Origin: Burkholderiales bacterium
Lineage (GTDB): Bacteria > Pseudomonadota > Gammaproteobacteria > Burkholderiales > SG8-41
Assembly: GCA_030684405.1 (NCBI GenBank)
Contig: JAUXYA010000024.1
Location: 1 to 64,000 of the forward strand
Direction of reading: 5' to 3'
Length of the DNA stretch: 64,000 nt
A program made the position numbers and the translations under genes. This document shows, piece by piece, positions 49,735-59,700 of the stretch; the first letter of the stretch is position 1, and each line of letters begins with the position of its first letter. Below the pieces are notes generated by a model. The model saw nothing but the letters and a program-made list of their open reading frames with translations, was not told the DNA's origin and did not search any database.

Positions 49735-50478
49735 TTATCCCGCGCGCTGGTTGCGGATGATCACGCCGGTGACGAACAGCATGAAGCCGATCACCGAAGC
49801 GAAAAACGCCACATCGCGCGTATCGAGCACGCCACGCTGGAAGCCCTCGAAGTGCGTCATCACCGAGAACGCAGCGACGATGTCGACCACCACCGGGCTG
49901 GCGAAGCGCGACAGCAGGTCGGTGACCGGCGTGTAGCCGGCGAGGATCAGAAACAGGCAGATCATCACCGACAGGATGAAGCTGATGACCTGGTTGCGGG
50001 TCATCGCCGAGGTCATGCAGCTCACCGCGAGGTACGAACCCGCGAGCATCAGGCTGCCGACATAACCGGCGAAGATCACGCCGTTGTCAGGCGCGCCGAA
50101 ATAGTTGACGGTGATCACAACCGGGAAGGTCAGCGCCAGCGCCAGCGCGAGGAACAGCCAGGAAGCGAGGAACTTGCCGACAATCGCCTGCCAATTAGTC
50201 ACCGGCATGGTGAGCAGCAGTTCCATCGTGCCCAGCCGCCGCTCCTCCGACCACAGCCGCATGCCAGCCGCGGGTACCAGGAACAGGTACAGCCAGGGGT
50301 GCCAGGTGAAGAAGGACACCAGCGAAGCCTCGCCGCGCTCGAAAAAATTGCCTATGGTAAAAGTGAAAAAGCCCGTAAGCAGCAGGAAGATGACCAGGAA
50401 CACGTAGGCGATCGGCGAAGTGAAATAGCCCGCCAGTTCGCGTTTCATGATGGTGCGGATATTGGCCCAGGAGTTCAT
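49735..50478 (-). CDS. ABC-2 type permease (GldF-like)
   Basis: The 247-residue protein has six predicted spans. It starts MNSWANIRTIMKRELAGYFTSPIAYVFLVIFLLLTGFFTF and includes the family feature SEERRLGTMELLLTMPVTNWQAIVGKFLASWLF. The start overlaps the ATPase stop (ATGA) and the GldG-like gene follows after 4 nt, so the three proteins are made together. It forms the membrane channel of the exporter. Substrate unknown. Confidence 0.9.
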   Translation of the reverse strand: MNSWANIRTIMKRELAGYFTSPIAYVFLVIFLLLTGFFTFTIGNFFERGEASLVSFFTWHPWLYLFLVPAAGMRLWSEERRLGTMELLLTMPVTNWQAIVGKFLASWLFLALALALTFPVVITVNYFGAPDNGVIFAGYVGSLMLAGSYLAVSCMTSAMTRNQVISFILSVMICLFLILAGYTPVTDLLSRFASPVVVDIVAAFSVMTHFEGFQRGVLDTRDVAFFASVIGFMLFVTGVIIRNQRAG

Positions 50479-51215
50479 GCGTGCGCCTCGTGCTTGACAG
50501 TGTCGGGCAGCGTGATCGCGCGAAACACCTCGTCGAGTTTGCCTTCGGGCGAACGCGCCTTCAATTCCGCCGGTGTGCCACTGGCGACTATGCGGCCGCG
50601 ATCGATGATGATCACGCGCGAGCAGGCCGCTTCGACCTCCTCGAGAATGTGGGTCGAGAAGATCACGACCTTGGTTTCGCCGAGGCGTTTGATCAGCCCG
50701 CGCACCTCGTGCTTCTGGTTGGGATCGAGGCCGTCGGTTGGCTCGTCAAGAATCAGCACGTCGGGATCATGGATCAGCGACTGCGCGAGGCAGGTGCGGT
50801 GCTTGTAGCCTTTCGACAGTGTGTCGATCGACTGGTAGAGCACGCTCTCGAGGAAACACAGTTCCACAGCCCTGTGCACGGCGCGCTTGCGCGCGTCGCC
50901 CTGCAGGCCGCGCAACTCGGCGCAGAAATTGAGGAAACCGTGCACGGTCATGTCGGCGTAGCCGGGCGCATTTTCCGGTAGATAGCCGATCAGGCGTTTC
51001 GCGGCGATCGGATCTTCGACCATGTCATGGCCGCCAACTGTAATCCGGCCCGAAGTGGGCGGATAATAGCCGGTGATCATGCGCATCGTGGTTGATTTGC
51101 CAGCGCCATTGGGGCCCAGGAACCCCAGCACTTCGCCGCGCTCGACGCTGAATGACACATCATTCACCGCCAGTTTCGGGCCGAAGGCCTTTACCAGGTG
51201 TTCGACGTTGATCAA
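50475..51215 (-). CDS. ABC transporter ATP-binding protein (GldA-like)
   Basis: The 246-residue ATPase has Walker A GPNGAGKST (about 34-42), a Q-loop region, signature LSKGYKHRTCLAQ in place of the common LSGGQ, Walker B VLILDEPTDGLDP and the switch His in IFSTHIL. It is the first gene of the operon ATPase-permease-GldG-DUF4340 and powers the ABC-2 permease. It lies about 200 bp downstream of tRNA-Thr on the same strand, in an AT-rich gap containing a 7-bp hairpin (51328-51345). Confidence 0.93.
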   Translation of the reverse strand: MINVEHLVKAFGPKLAVNDVSFSVERGEVLGFLGPNGAGKSTTMRMITGYYPPTSGRITVGGHDMVEDPIAAKRLIGYLPENAPGYADMTVHGFLNFCAELRGLQGDARKRAVHRAVELCFLESVLYQSIDTLSKGYKHRTCLAQSLIHDPDVLILDEPTDGLDPNQKHEVRGLIKRLGETKVVIFSTHILEEVEAACSRVIIIDRGRIVASGTPAELKARSPEGKLDEVFRAITLPDTVKHEAHA

Positions 51216-51422
51216 TGCCTCTCTCCATTCCCGTGCGCGTCCATCCCGCGGCAGCGCGTTTTTTGTGGCCTGTTAGATGGTGCGGACACGAAAAAATTCA
51301 AATTTTCGAACCGCAAAACTTCACCCCTCACCCGATACCGGGTGATCAAACATAACCCATTGATTATATTGGATTATTTTAATTTTCCGCCAGTTGTCGC
51401 AGTTCCTATGCACCGGCGGCGG

Positions 51423-51498
51423 TGGTGCCGACAGTCTGAATCGAACAGACGACCTACCGCTTACAAGGCGGTTGCTCTACCAACTGAGCTATGCCGGC
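51423..51498 (-). tRNA. tRNA-Thr (anticodon TGT)
   Basis: A complete 76-nt cloverleaf on the minus strand. Acceptor GCCGGCA pairs with TGTCGGC (one G-T pair), the anticodon loop CTTGTAA gives TGT, the T-loop reads TTCGATT and CCA is encoded. It is a solitary tRNA gene. Confidence 0.96.
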
Positions 51499-51508
51499 GC
51501 GAGGCGGG

Positions 51509-51545
51509 ATTATAACGCCTCGATGCCGGGCGGGCCCCCTATAAT
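51509..51545. promoter_or_regulatory. Divergent -10 boxes for tRNA-Thr and the dehydrogenase gene
   Basis: TATAAT on the minus strand (51509-51514) lies 10 bp before tRNA-Thr. TATAAT on the plus strand (51540-51545) lies about 32 bp before the ATG at 51578. Clear -35 boxes were not found for either, so this rests on the -10 matches and position. Confidence 0.45.
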
Positions 51546-51577
51546 TGCCCGCTGTTTAACCAACGGACACACTCTGC

Positions 51578-52441
51578 ATGACTCCCGTCGGAATCATCGG
51601 CTGCGGCCTGATGGGCAGCGCCTGCGGGGCGCGCCTTAAGGCGGCCGGCATCGCCATCACCGGATACGACATCGATTCCTTGAAAGCAGCGGCGCTGGGC
51701 GGCAAGCCCGCAACCGCGCTCGCCGACATCGCCCGGCACTGCGACACTGCAGTGCTCGCCGTATTCGACACCGCGCAGGTGGAAGATACGATCGACGCCC
51801 TGCTGACGGCTCGGCCGGCGGATGCCTCGCCGCTGACCGTGGTCTGCGTCAGCACCTGCGATCCGGATCGCATCGCGGCACTGGCCGCGCGGCTGCCGGC
51901 CGATCGCCTGCGTTTCATAGAAATGCCGGTCTCCGGCACCAGCGAGCAGACGGCCTGCGGCGACGCGCTGGGCCTCGTCGGCGGCGATCCGGTGGCCGCC
52001 GATGCGGTGAAGGAGGTGCTCGACGCCATCTGCCCGCGCCGCCACCACCTTGGCGCCGCCGGCAACGGCGGCCGCGCCAAGCTGGCGATCAACCTCATTC
52101 TCGGCGTCAACCGCGCCGCGCTGGCGGAAGGCCTGGTGTTTGCCGAACGCATGGGCCTCGACCCCGCGACCTTCCTCGGAGTCGCGAAGGATTCCGCCGC
52201 CTATTCGCAGATCATGGACGTCAAGGGCAAAAAAATGGTCGACGGCGATTTCACCCCGCACGGCAAGATCGCGCAGACGCTGAAGGACTTCCGTCTGATG
52301 CTGGAGCAGGCAGGCAAGCTGCGGCAGGGCCTGCCGCTGGCTTCGACCTACGCCGACATCGTCGACGGCTGCATGAAAGCCGGCGAAGCCGAGCTGGACA
52401 ATGCTGCGGTGATCCACGAAATCCGCCGCCGGCGGCGTTGA
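51578..52441 (+). CDS. Beta-hydroxyacid dehydrogenase-like NAD(P)-binding protein
   Basis: The 287-residue protein has the nucleotide-binding start VGIIGCGLMGSACGARLKAAG, VSTCDPDRI in the substrate loop, EMPVSGTSEQTACGDAL and the Lys in GNGGRAKLAINLILGV expected for catalysis. It belongs to the 3-hydroxyisobutyrate dehydrogenase family but is diverged from the gene at 22077. It stands alone, convergent with the large kinase gene 16 bp away. Substrate unknown. Confidence 0.87.
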   Translation: MTPVGIIGCGLMGSACGARLKAAGIAITGYDIDSLKAAALGGKPATALADIARHCDTAVLAVFDTAQVEDTIDALLTARPADASPLTVVCVSTCDPDRIAALAARLPADRLRFIEMPVSGTSEQTACGDALGLVGGDPVAADAVKEVLDAICPRRHHLGAAGNGGRAKLAINLILGVNRAALAEGLVFAERMGLDPATFLGVAKDSAAYSQIMDVKGKKMVDGDFTPHGKIAQTLKDFRLMLEQAGKLRQGLPLASTYADIVDGCMKAGEAELDNAAVIHEIRRRRR

Positions 52442-52456
52442 TCCGGCAGCCCTGGT

Positions 52457-55400
52457 TCAGCCTCCGGGACGCCTGCCGCGCCTGAGCTTGATGCCCGGCA
52501 GCACGGTTTCCAGGACCCCCAGCATCACGGGTTTTTCGACGAAACGCAAAAACCCCGCTGCCAGTATCCGTTCGACCTGCTCAGGAAGTGCACCGGCGCT
52601 CATGGCCATGACCGGAATCCGCGCAAACAGCGGGTTCAGCCGCAGGTTAGCCAGCACATCAAAACCACTCATCCCCGGCAGATTGATATCCAGCAGCACC
52701 AGGCTGGGCACCAGCCCCTGCCGCACCAGTTCCAGCGCCTGCTCACCGGTGCCAGCCGTCACCAGTCGATACCGCGTACCACTTAATACCGCCTCCATCA
52801 GTGCGCAACTGGCCTCGTCATCATCCACATAGAGCACCACGCCAGCATGCTCCGGCGCGCCGCCTCCCCGCATGGGCGGCATTGACGCCGTATCCCCGCC
52901 TGCCCGGCGCAGCCGCACATGGAAGACACTGCCGGTGCCGACGGTACTTTCGGCACGGACTTCCCCGCCCATCAGTGCCAATAGCCTGCCGGCAATGGCC
53001 AGGCCCAGGCCGGAATTCTGTTGCAGCGCAGTCATGCGGTCCGCATTGCCCGGCGGATCGAACAGATAAGGGATATCGGCCGCCGCAATGCCGATGCCGG
53101 AATCCCTGACGCTGCAAACCAGTGATTCATCATCCGCCTCAAAGGAAATATCCAGCCGCCCGCCACTTTTGTTGAATTTCACTGCATTCGACAGCAGGAT
53201 AAGCAATATCTCCCTGAGCCGGACGGGATCGGCATGGACACGCGCCGAAGTGGAACAGGGACTGAAATGTACCGTCACATTGGCCGCCCGGGCTGCCGGC
53301 AGGATCGCGCTCATGCATTCCTCCGCCAGCGCACCGGCGTCGACGATGCCCATCTGCAGTTCGAGCCGGCCGGCTTCAATCCTGCCCAGCTCCAGCAAGC
53401 CGTTGATCAAATGCAGCAGCTGCCTGCCGCTTTCAAGGATCTGCTGCACGCTGTCACGCTGCTCCGTGGTCAGCGTGGCCTGATCCAGTTCCAGTAACTG
53501 GCCGAAACCGAGTATCCCGTTGAGCGGAGTACGCAACTCGTGACTCATACGCGAAAGAAATTCGGATTTGGCACGGTTGGCCGCTTCGGCCTCATCCCGT
53601 GCCGCAAGCACCGCTTCCTCCGCCAGCTTGCGTTCGGTAATGTCCTGCACCGTTCCGGTCATGCTCGATGGCAAACCTTGCGCATCGGTCTCGACCTGCG
53701 CCTCTTCATGCACCCAGCGGATCTCGTCGTCGGGCAGGACGATGCGATGATCGACGCTGTACACCACCCCGGTCTGAAAGGCGTCGCGTTGAACACGCTG
53801 GATCAACTCACGGTCGTCCGGATGAACTATCTCGAAAAATAAGGTCTGGCTCGGCACAAACGACTTCGGATCGCGGCCAAACATCCGGTAAACCTCTTCC
53901 GACCAGACCAGCTCACCGGTCTGCACATTCACCGTCCAGTAGCCCATGCGGGCAATTGCCTGAGCGCGGCTTAGCTGCCGCTCACGCTCTGAGAGCGCGG
54001 CCGTGCGTTCCGCAACCCGCTGCCCCAACTCCTTGTTTGCCTGCTCCAGTGCCGCCTCGTACTGCTTGATCGGCGTGATGTCCTGGAAAATCGAAGCGAC
54101 CGCAATAATTTCGCCGGCATCGTTGCGAACCAGGGAAATGCACGTCAGCACGTCCAGCACGCGGCCATCCTTGTGCATGCGCTGGGTGGGATAAGGCTTC
54201 ACGGTTTCCCCGTTCAACAGCCTTCGGGTGACATCCTTGAAGACGGGAATCTTGCCCGGCACTCCGTTGAACGAAATGGGTCTGCCGATCGCCTCGGCGG
54301 GAGTGAACCCGAACATCCGCTCGGCGCCAGGATTCCATGAGGTGATAAACCCGTCGAGATCACGCATGACAATCGCGTCATAGGAATTCTCGGCAATGGC
54401 GGCCAGTTGCGCCCGCACAGTCTCGGCTTGCTTGCGCTCGGAAATATCCGTGGCAACACCGAGAAATCCGGCAGTGTCCCCAAAACCGTCGCGAAGTGCG
54501 GTCACCACCAAGGTGACGATCCGTCTTGATCCGTCCTTGCGCAGGTAAGTCCACTCGCGTGGCCGGAAATCCCCGCGGCGCGCCGGCTCCAGGAACACAT
54601 CCATGCCCTCCACCGGTCGGCCGTAATCCCGGGACAGCACCTCCGCCCTCGACGCCACTTCAGCAGGCAGATGGAACACCAGCGGCGTGCACCGGCCAAC
54701 CATTTCCTCAGACGCATGACCGAGCATGCGCTCCGCGCCCTTGTTGAACAGCACCACCACACCGTCCTTGTCGCAGGCAATGATGGCCACCTCCGTGGCG
54801 GCATCGATCACCGCCTGCAACCGGGCACGCGACTCGCGCAGGGCGTTCTCGGCCTGCTGCTGCTCCGTCACATCCTGACCGATCGCCAGCACCTCGACGG
54901 GATTGCCGATAACATCGGTGACAACCTGGCTGCGCCACTCGATTTGACGCTCTGCTCCGCCGCGAGTAAGCAGAGTATTGACGTGGCCCTGCACTGGCTC
55001 GCCATAGATCGTTTGCACCAACAGCGTGCGTATCGCCCCCCTGTCCCGCGCCGGCAGAAACATCTGGAACCAGTCCTTGCCCTTGACCTCATCCAGCCGG
55101 TAACCGCTGAGTTGCTCGAAGTACGGATTGACATGCCGTATGAAACCGCGAATGTCGAGCACCAGCACGATCACCGGCGCGGCCTTGATCAGTCCTGCGG
55201 TAAAGTCGCGCTCCTGCCGTACCTCATGCTCCACCCGCTTCTGCGCGGTCACGTCGATGAACGACGCCATCAGGCACAGCGACTCCTCCTCGGAACTCCT
55301 GGGAACCAGGCGCGTAGTCACCTGCAGGTCCGCCAGCGAACCATCCCTGAGGCGGGCGCGCAATTCGCCGCGCCAGCCCCCCGGGCTGCGCAAAGTGTCC

Positions 55401-56677
55401 ATCATCGACTGCGCGTCTCCCGGCAATTCCCAGAACTCCAACGCAGGGCGTCCTACCGCGGCTTCGCGCTGCGGCAACCGCCACAGTTCCAGAAAAGCCC
55501 GGTTCACATAAAGCAGTCGGTCATCCGGTCCGACAATCGCCATCGCAACCGGCACGGACTCGATGGCAGCCTCCTTGATGAGGAGGTTTTCGTTCGCCGT
55601 GACCAGGTCGGTGGCATCGGTGACATGGCCCTCGAGAAAAAGCAGCTCACCCCCGGCGTCGTGGATCCCCCGCCCGCGCTCATGCACCCAGCGCAAAGTC
55701 CCGTCGCGGGTATGGATGCGGTAGGTGAGCACGAAATCGCTGTGCCGGGTCAGTGCCTCCTGCACGCCTGTCCAAACCCGATCGGCATCCCCGGGATGGA
55801 TCAGCCCGCCCCAGGTCTGCTGGTGGCGCAGAAACTCATCTCGCGGATAACCGCAGAGTTCCTCGACGCCAGCGGTCATGTCGAGCACTGTCCACTCACG
55901 ATCATTGCTGCAACGATAGACAAATCCATTCAGGGTGTTGAGCACCCGCCGCAGGTGGTCGCTGCTGATGACGTTTAACTGGCGAGTCATTATCGCGAAT
56001 GCAAGAGCGATGACAAGCGCGCACAACGCCCGCACCAGTTCGACCGGAACACCGACCAGGGCAAGGAACTCCGCGCCGGTCGGCAGCCATGCCGGCAGTC
56101 CGGCAGCGCCAGCGGTCACAAACAGTGTCAAAAATCCATAGCCCATAAAACCCAGGGCGAGAACGCTCAGCCAGAACAAGGCAGCTTCGTTGACAGGGTT
56201 GGCCAATTGCCTGCGCTTGATCCCCAGCAGCGCCAGCCCGGTCAGCAGGCTGGCCGGCATTCCGACAAAATAGCGCGTGCCGGCCGCCAGTCCGGACAGG
56301 GGATCCGCCGCCCACCACGCCATCACCGCCACAGCGCCGCAGGCCAGCCCGTGCACCCATGCCGCGCCCAGCGCGGCGCCCTGCAGACTCACGTGGAGCC
56401 GGCGCCCGAACTCCAGCAATGGCAAATAGGAAATCAACAACAGCACATGGCCCAGCAGTGCCAGCGACGCAAGCGGTTGATCCAGCAGATATCCTTGCAG
56501 CAGTTGCGACAATCCGTGCAGGAGGCCGAACGCCGCCAGCAGCCACAGGGATGGCCTGTTGAGTTGCGGCAACACATCGCTTCGAGGCAGCATCAAAACA
56601 ACCACTGCCAGCAGCAGAAAGGCCGCGCCGTAAACCTGGTAGACCAGGCCGGGATTCACCTCAGTCCAGCCAGCCAT
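52457..56677 (-). CDS. Hybrid sensor histidine kinase with membrane sensor and six PAS domains
   Basis: From the ATG at 56677 (GGAG upstream; an ATG 15 nt earlier has none) the protein has 1406 residues. About seven transmembrane segments fill residues 10-235. Six PAS/PAC units follow (about 250-1020), then HisKA with His 1046 in SHELRTPLNG, HATPase_c (N-box LLSNAVKFN, DSGIGI, GLGLAI) and a C-terminal receiver with Asp 1330 in LLDINLPG. It should autophosphorylate and pass phosphate to its own receiver. It lies 54 nt downstream of a second giant kinase on the same strand. No Hpt or output regulator gene is adjacent. Signal unknown. Confidence 0.93.
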   Translation of the reverse strand: MAGWTEVNPGLVYQVYGAAFLLLAVVVLMLPRSDVLPQLNRPSLWLLAAFGLLHGLSQLLQGYLLDQPLASLALLGHVLLLISYLPLLEFGRRLHVSLQGAALGAAWVHGLACGAVAVMAWWAADPLSGLAAGTRYFVGMPASLLTGLALLGIKRRQLANPVNEAALFWLSVLALGFMGYGFLTLFVTAGAAGLPAWLPTGAEFLALVGVPVELVRALCALVIALAFAIMTRQLNVISSDHLRRVLNTLNGFVYRCSNDREWTVLDMTAGVEELCGYPRDEFLRHQQTWGGLIHPGDADRVWTGVQEALTRHSDFVLTYRIHTRDGTLRWVHERGRGIHDAGGELLFLEGHVTDATDLVTANENLLIKEAAIESVPVAMAIVGPDDRLLYVNRAFLELWRLPQREAAVGRPALEFWELPGDAQSMMDTLRSPGGWRGELRARLRDGSLADLQVTTRLVPRSSEEESLCLMASFIDVTAQKRVEHEVRQERDFTAGLIKAAPVIVLVLDIRGFIRHVNPYFEQLSGYRLDEVKGKDWFQMFLPARDRGAIRTLLVQTIYGEPVQGHVNTLLTRGGAERQIEWRSQVVTDVIGNPVEVLAIGQDVTEQQQAENALRESRARLQAVIDAATEVAIIACDKDGVVVLFNKGAERMLGHASEEMVGRCTPLVFHLPAEVASRAEVLSRDYGRPVEGMDVFLEPARRGDFRPREWTYLRKDGSRRIVTLVVTALRDGFGDTAGFLGVATDISERKQAETVRAQLAAIAENSYDAIVMRDLDGFITSWNPGAERMFGFTPAEAIGRPISFNGVPGKIPVFKDVTRRLLNGETVKPYPTQRMHKDGRVLDVLTCISLVRNDAGEIIAVASIFQDITPIKQYEAALEQANKELGQRVAERTAALSERERQLSRAQAIARMGYWTVNVQTGELVWSEEVYRMFGRDPKSFVPSQTLFFEIVHPDDRELIQRVQRDAFQTGVVYSVDHRIVLPDDEIRWVHEEAQVETDAQGLPSSMTGTVQDITERKLAEEAVLAARDEAEAANRAKSEFLSRMSHELRTPLNGILGFGQLLELDQATLTTEQRDSVQQILESGRQLLHLINGLLELGRIEAGRLELQMGIVDAGALAEECMSAILPAARAANVTVHFSPCSTSARVHADPVRLREILLILLSNAVKFNKSGGRLDISFEADDESLVCSVRDSGIGIAAADIPYLFDPPGNADRMTALQQNSGLGLAIAGRLLALMGGEVRAESTVGTGSVFHVRLRRAGGDTASMPPMRGGGAPEHAGVVLYVDDDEASCALMEAVLSGTRYRLVTAGTGEQALELVRQGLVPSLVLLDINLPGMSGFDVLANLRLNPLFARIPVMAMSAGALPEQVERILAAGFLRFVEKPVMLGVLETVLPGIKLRRGRRPGG

Positions 56678-56731
56678 TCCTGAGCTCCGCATTGCGGTTC
56701 AAATGTCTGTCCTTTCAACCCGATACCCCGT

Positions 56732-59700
56732 TCAGGGCGATGCCCCGGAGCGACCTGCCGTTTTGAGATACCGATCGATCACCCGATAAAACGCTGCCAC
56801 ATCCAGGGGTTTGGTCAGGTACTCGGCAAATCCGGCGGCTCTCCCCTTTGTGATGTCCTGCGGCATGGCATTTGCACTGATTGCAATCACCGGGGTTTCC
56901 GCGCAGTCCTCCGATGCCCGCAGCAGATTCAGCACCTGAAAACCGCTGATGCCCGGCAGACTGATGTCGAGCAGGATCAGATCCGGACGATGCTGTTGCG
57001 CCAGGTCAATGCCGAGTTGCGGCGTGTTCGCCAGGAACAGGCCAATGTCAGAACGGCGGGCCAGTAGCTGCTCCACCAGTTTCAGGTTGGCGCGATTGTC
57101 TTCGATGTATAGGACGACATGCTGCCCCCCCGTTGCTCTGTCCCGCACCGGCCGGATCCCGGAATGCGGCGGCACTGCAGCATACGGCAGCCGCTCAGCC
57201 GGCAATTCCACCCAGAACGTGCTGCCTTCCCCGGCCCGGCTTTCCACCCCTGTCTGCCCGCCCATCAGTTCGGCCAGTCGCCGGGTAATGGCGAGGCCGA
57301 CGCCTGCACCCTCAACGGTGCTGGACTTGCCGACGAGCCGCCTGAAAGGCTGGAACAGTTCAGTCAGACGGTGTTCGTCTATGCCCATACCCGTATCACG
57401 CACCATCAATCGCAGGCGGTCACCGCCGGGGTCTTCGGCAAAGACCTGCAACATGCCCTGCTCGCGATTGTATTTCACGGCATTGGAAAGCAGGTTCAAC
57501 AGGATTTGTTTGAGCCGCATGCGATCCGCGCGTACCGCCTTGCCCGCCAGATTGGCGCTGGATACGGTAATCCCCCGCTGTGCGGCCAAGGGCGAGATCA
57601 TCTGCAGGCAATCGGCGACCAGCTCTTCGCAATCCACCACCTCGAACGAGAACTCGATATTGCCGGACTCGATGCGCGACAAATCAAGCACTTCGTTGAT
57701 CAGTTCGAGCAAATGGCGGCCGCCTTTGGTGATCTCCCGCACCCACTTCCGTTGCCGCTCGTCCAGGGCGTCGTCGACGTCCAGCAATTGCGCGAAGCCG
57801 AGGACGGCATTCATCGGCGTGCGCAGTTCATGGCTCATCCTGGACAGGAACTCCGACTTCGCCCGGCTCGCCTGCTCCGCCTCTTCCTTGGCCAGAACCA
57901 GGGCCTCCTCGGCCTTGATTTGCCAGGTCACATCCTGAGCAGTACCGGACATCCGGACAGCCCGCCCGGCATCATCAAGTCTCACTGTGCCCAGACCTCG
58001 AATGTAATGATTGCTGCCATCCGGCCATACGACTCGATGGACGCACTCATAATCTCGGCCACCACCTAGTGCCCGCTGAAGGGTCTCTTCCACGCGAACC
58101 ACATCCTCGGGGTGAATTCCTTGCCGGAAGAGGGCATAGCTGGGCGTGGTGGACTGCGGCGCCAGTCCCCACAGGCGAAAATGCTCATCGGACCACAGCA
58201 ATTCCCCGGAAACGGGATCCCAATCATAACTGCCCAGATGCGCCACCTCCTGCGCCTCGTGCAGCTGCCGCTGCCGTTCGGCCAGCGCGAGTTCCGTTCG
58301 CTTGCGCTGGTCGATGTCCTGCACCACCCCCAGCATGCGCTGGGGCTCGCCATCAGAACCGCGAACCACGTCGCCGGATTCCAGCAACCAGCGCACCTCG
58401 CCGTTCGGCCAGATGCAGCGGTGTTCGATATGGTATTTTTCGCCGCGCTTGATACAGGCATCGACGGCATCGACGACTTTCTGCCGATCCCCTGGGTGAA
58501 TGGCATTGAGGAAGTTTTCATACTTCGTTTCAAGCTCGCCTTCCGGATAACCAAACAATGGGGCTATGCGTTCGGACCAGAAAAGCTCGCCGGTCTGAAT
58601 GTTCCAGTCCCAGGTGCCGATGTTGGCGTAATTTTGGCTATTGCGCAGGCGAATCTCACTGTCCTGCAGGGCTTGCCTTGATATGAGACTCTCGGAGACG
58701 TCTTCACTGACGCCGATAAAATGGGTCAGACGGCCGCTGGTATCACGCAAGGGCACAAGGCGCAGATGATTCCAGAACAATTCGCCGTTTTTGCGGCAAT
58801 TGCGGATTACCGCCTCCACCGGTTGCTCTTTGGCGATGCCCCTGCGGATGGTCTCCATGGCCTCCTCGTCGCGCACGTCGCCCTGGAGGAACCGGCAGTT
58901 GCGGCCGATCACTTCGGCACGCGTATAGCCGGTGATGCGCTCGAAAGCCGCATTGACATAGATCAGTGGCAGCAGCGGATCCCGGGCATTGGCAATCGCG
59001 ATGCCGCTGGCTGCCGCTTCCAGCGCGCGTTCGCGCAAATGCAGCAAATCGATGTTGGCCTGCAAGGTCCGTGCTGCACGCTCACGCTGGATTGCAAGGT
59101 AGAAGAAGTTGCCCAGGATCAGGAGCAAACCGGCTTTATCTGCCTTCCAGATGCGTCTGGATTGCACTGCGTCATACCCCAGAAAACCCTTGGTGATGCC
59201 ATTGCTCCTCAGCGGCACCGCAATCAGGGACTGGATTTGCTGGCCCTCGAATAGTGCCTTCTCCACAGCAGCCTCCGGCGGAAGGGCAGCCACATCAATG
59301 ATGACAAAGGGCTTTTGCCGAATCTGTTCGAGCCCCCAGGGTAACGCGGACGACGGCATATCCTGGACCTTGTGCATCTGCGGCTCGATGCCGGGCGCGC
59401 ACCATTCATGCGTGTTGCTGAGCAAGTCGCCATCCTCCGAATACAGGAACAGATAGGCGCGATCGGCGCCGAGCAACTCGCCGCTCGCCCGTAACGACCG
59501 GTTGACGGCGGCATCCATGTCCTCTTCAGGTACAGCCAGAAAATCGGCTGCCACATCAGTGATCATCTGCTGCAGCATGCTGTGATAGCGCAGCCTTGAT
59601 TCGACAGCCTTGATGTGGGTGACATCGGTGCGTATCGACACATACCGATAGGGCACGCCCTGTTCATCCGCGAACGGTACGATGGTGGATTGAACCCAAT

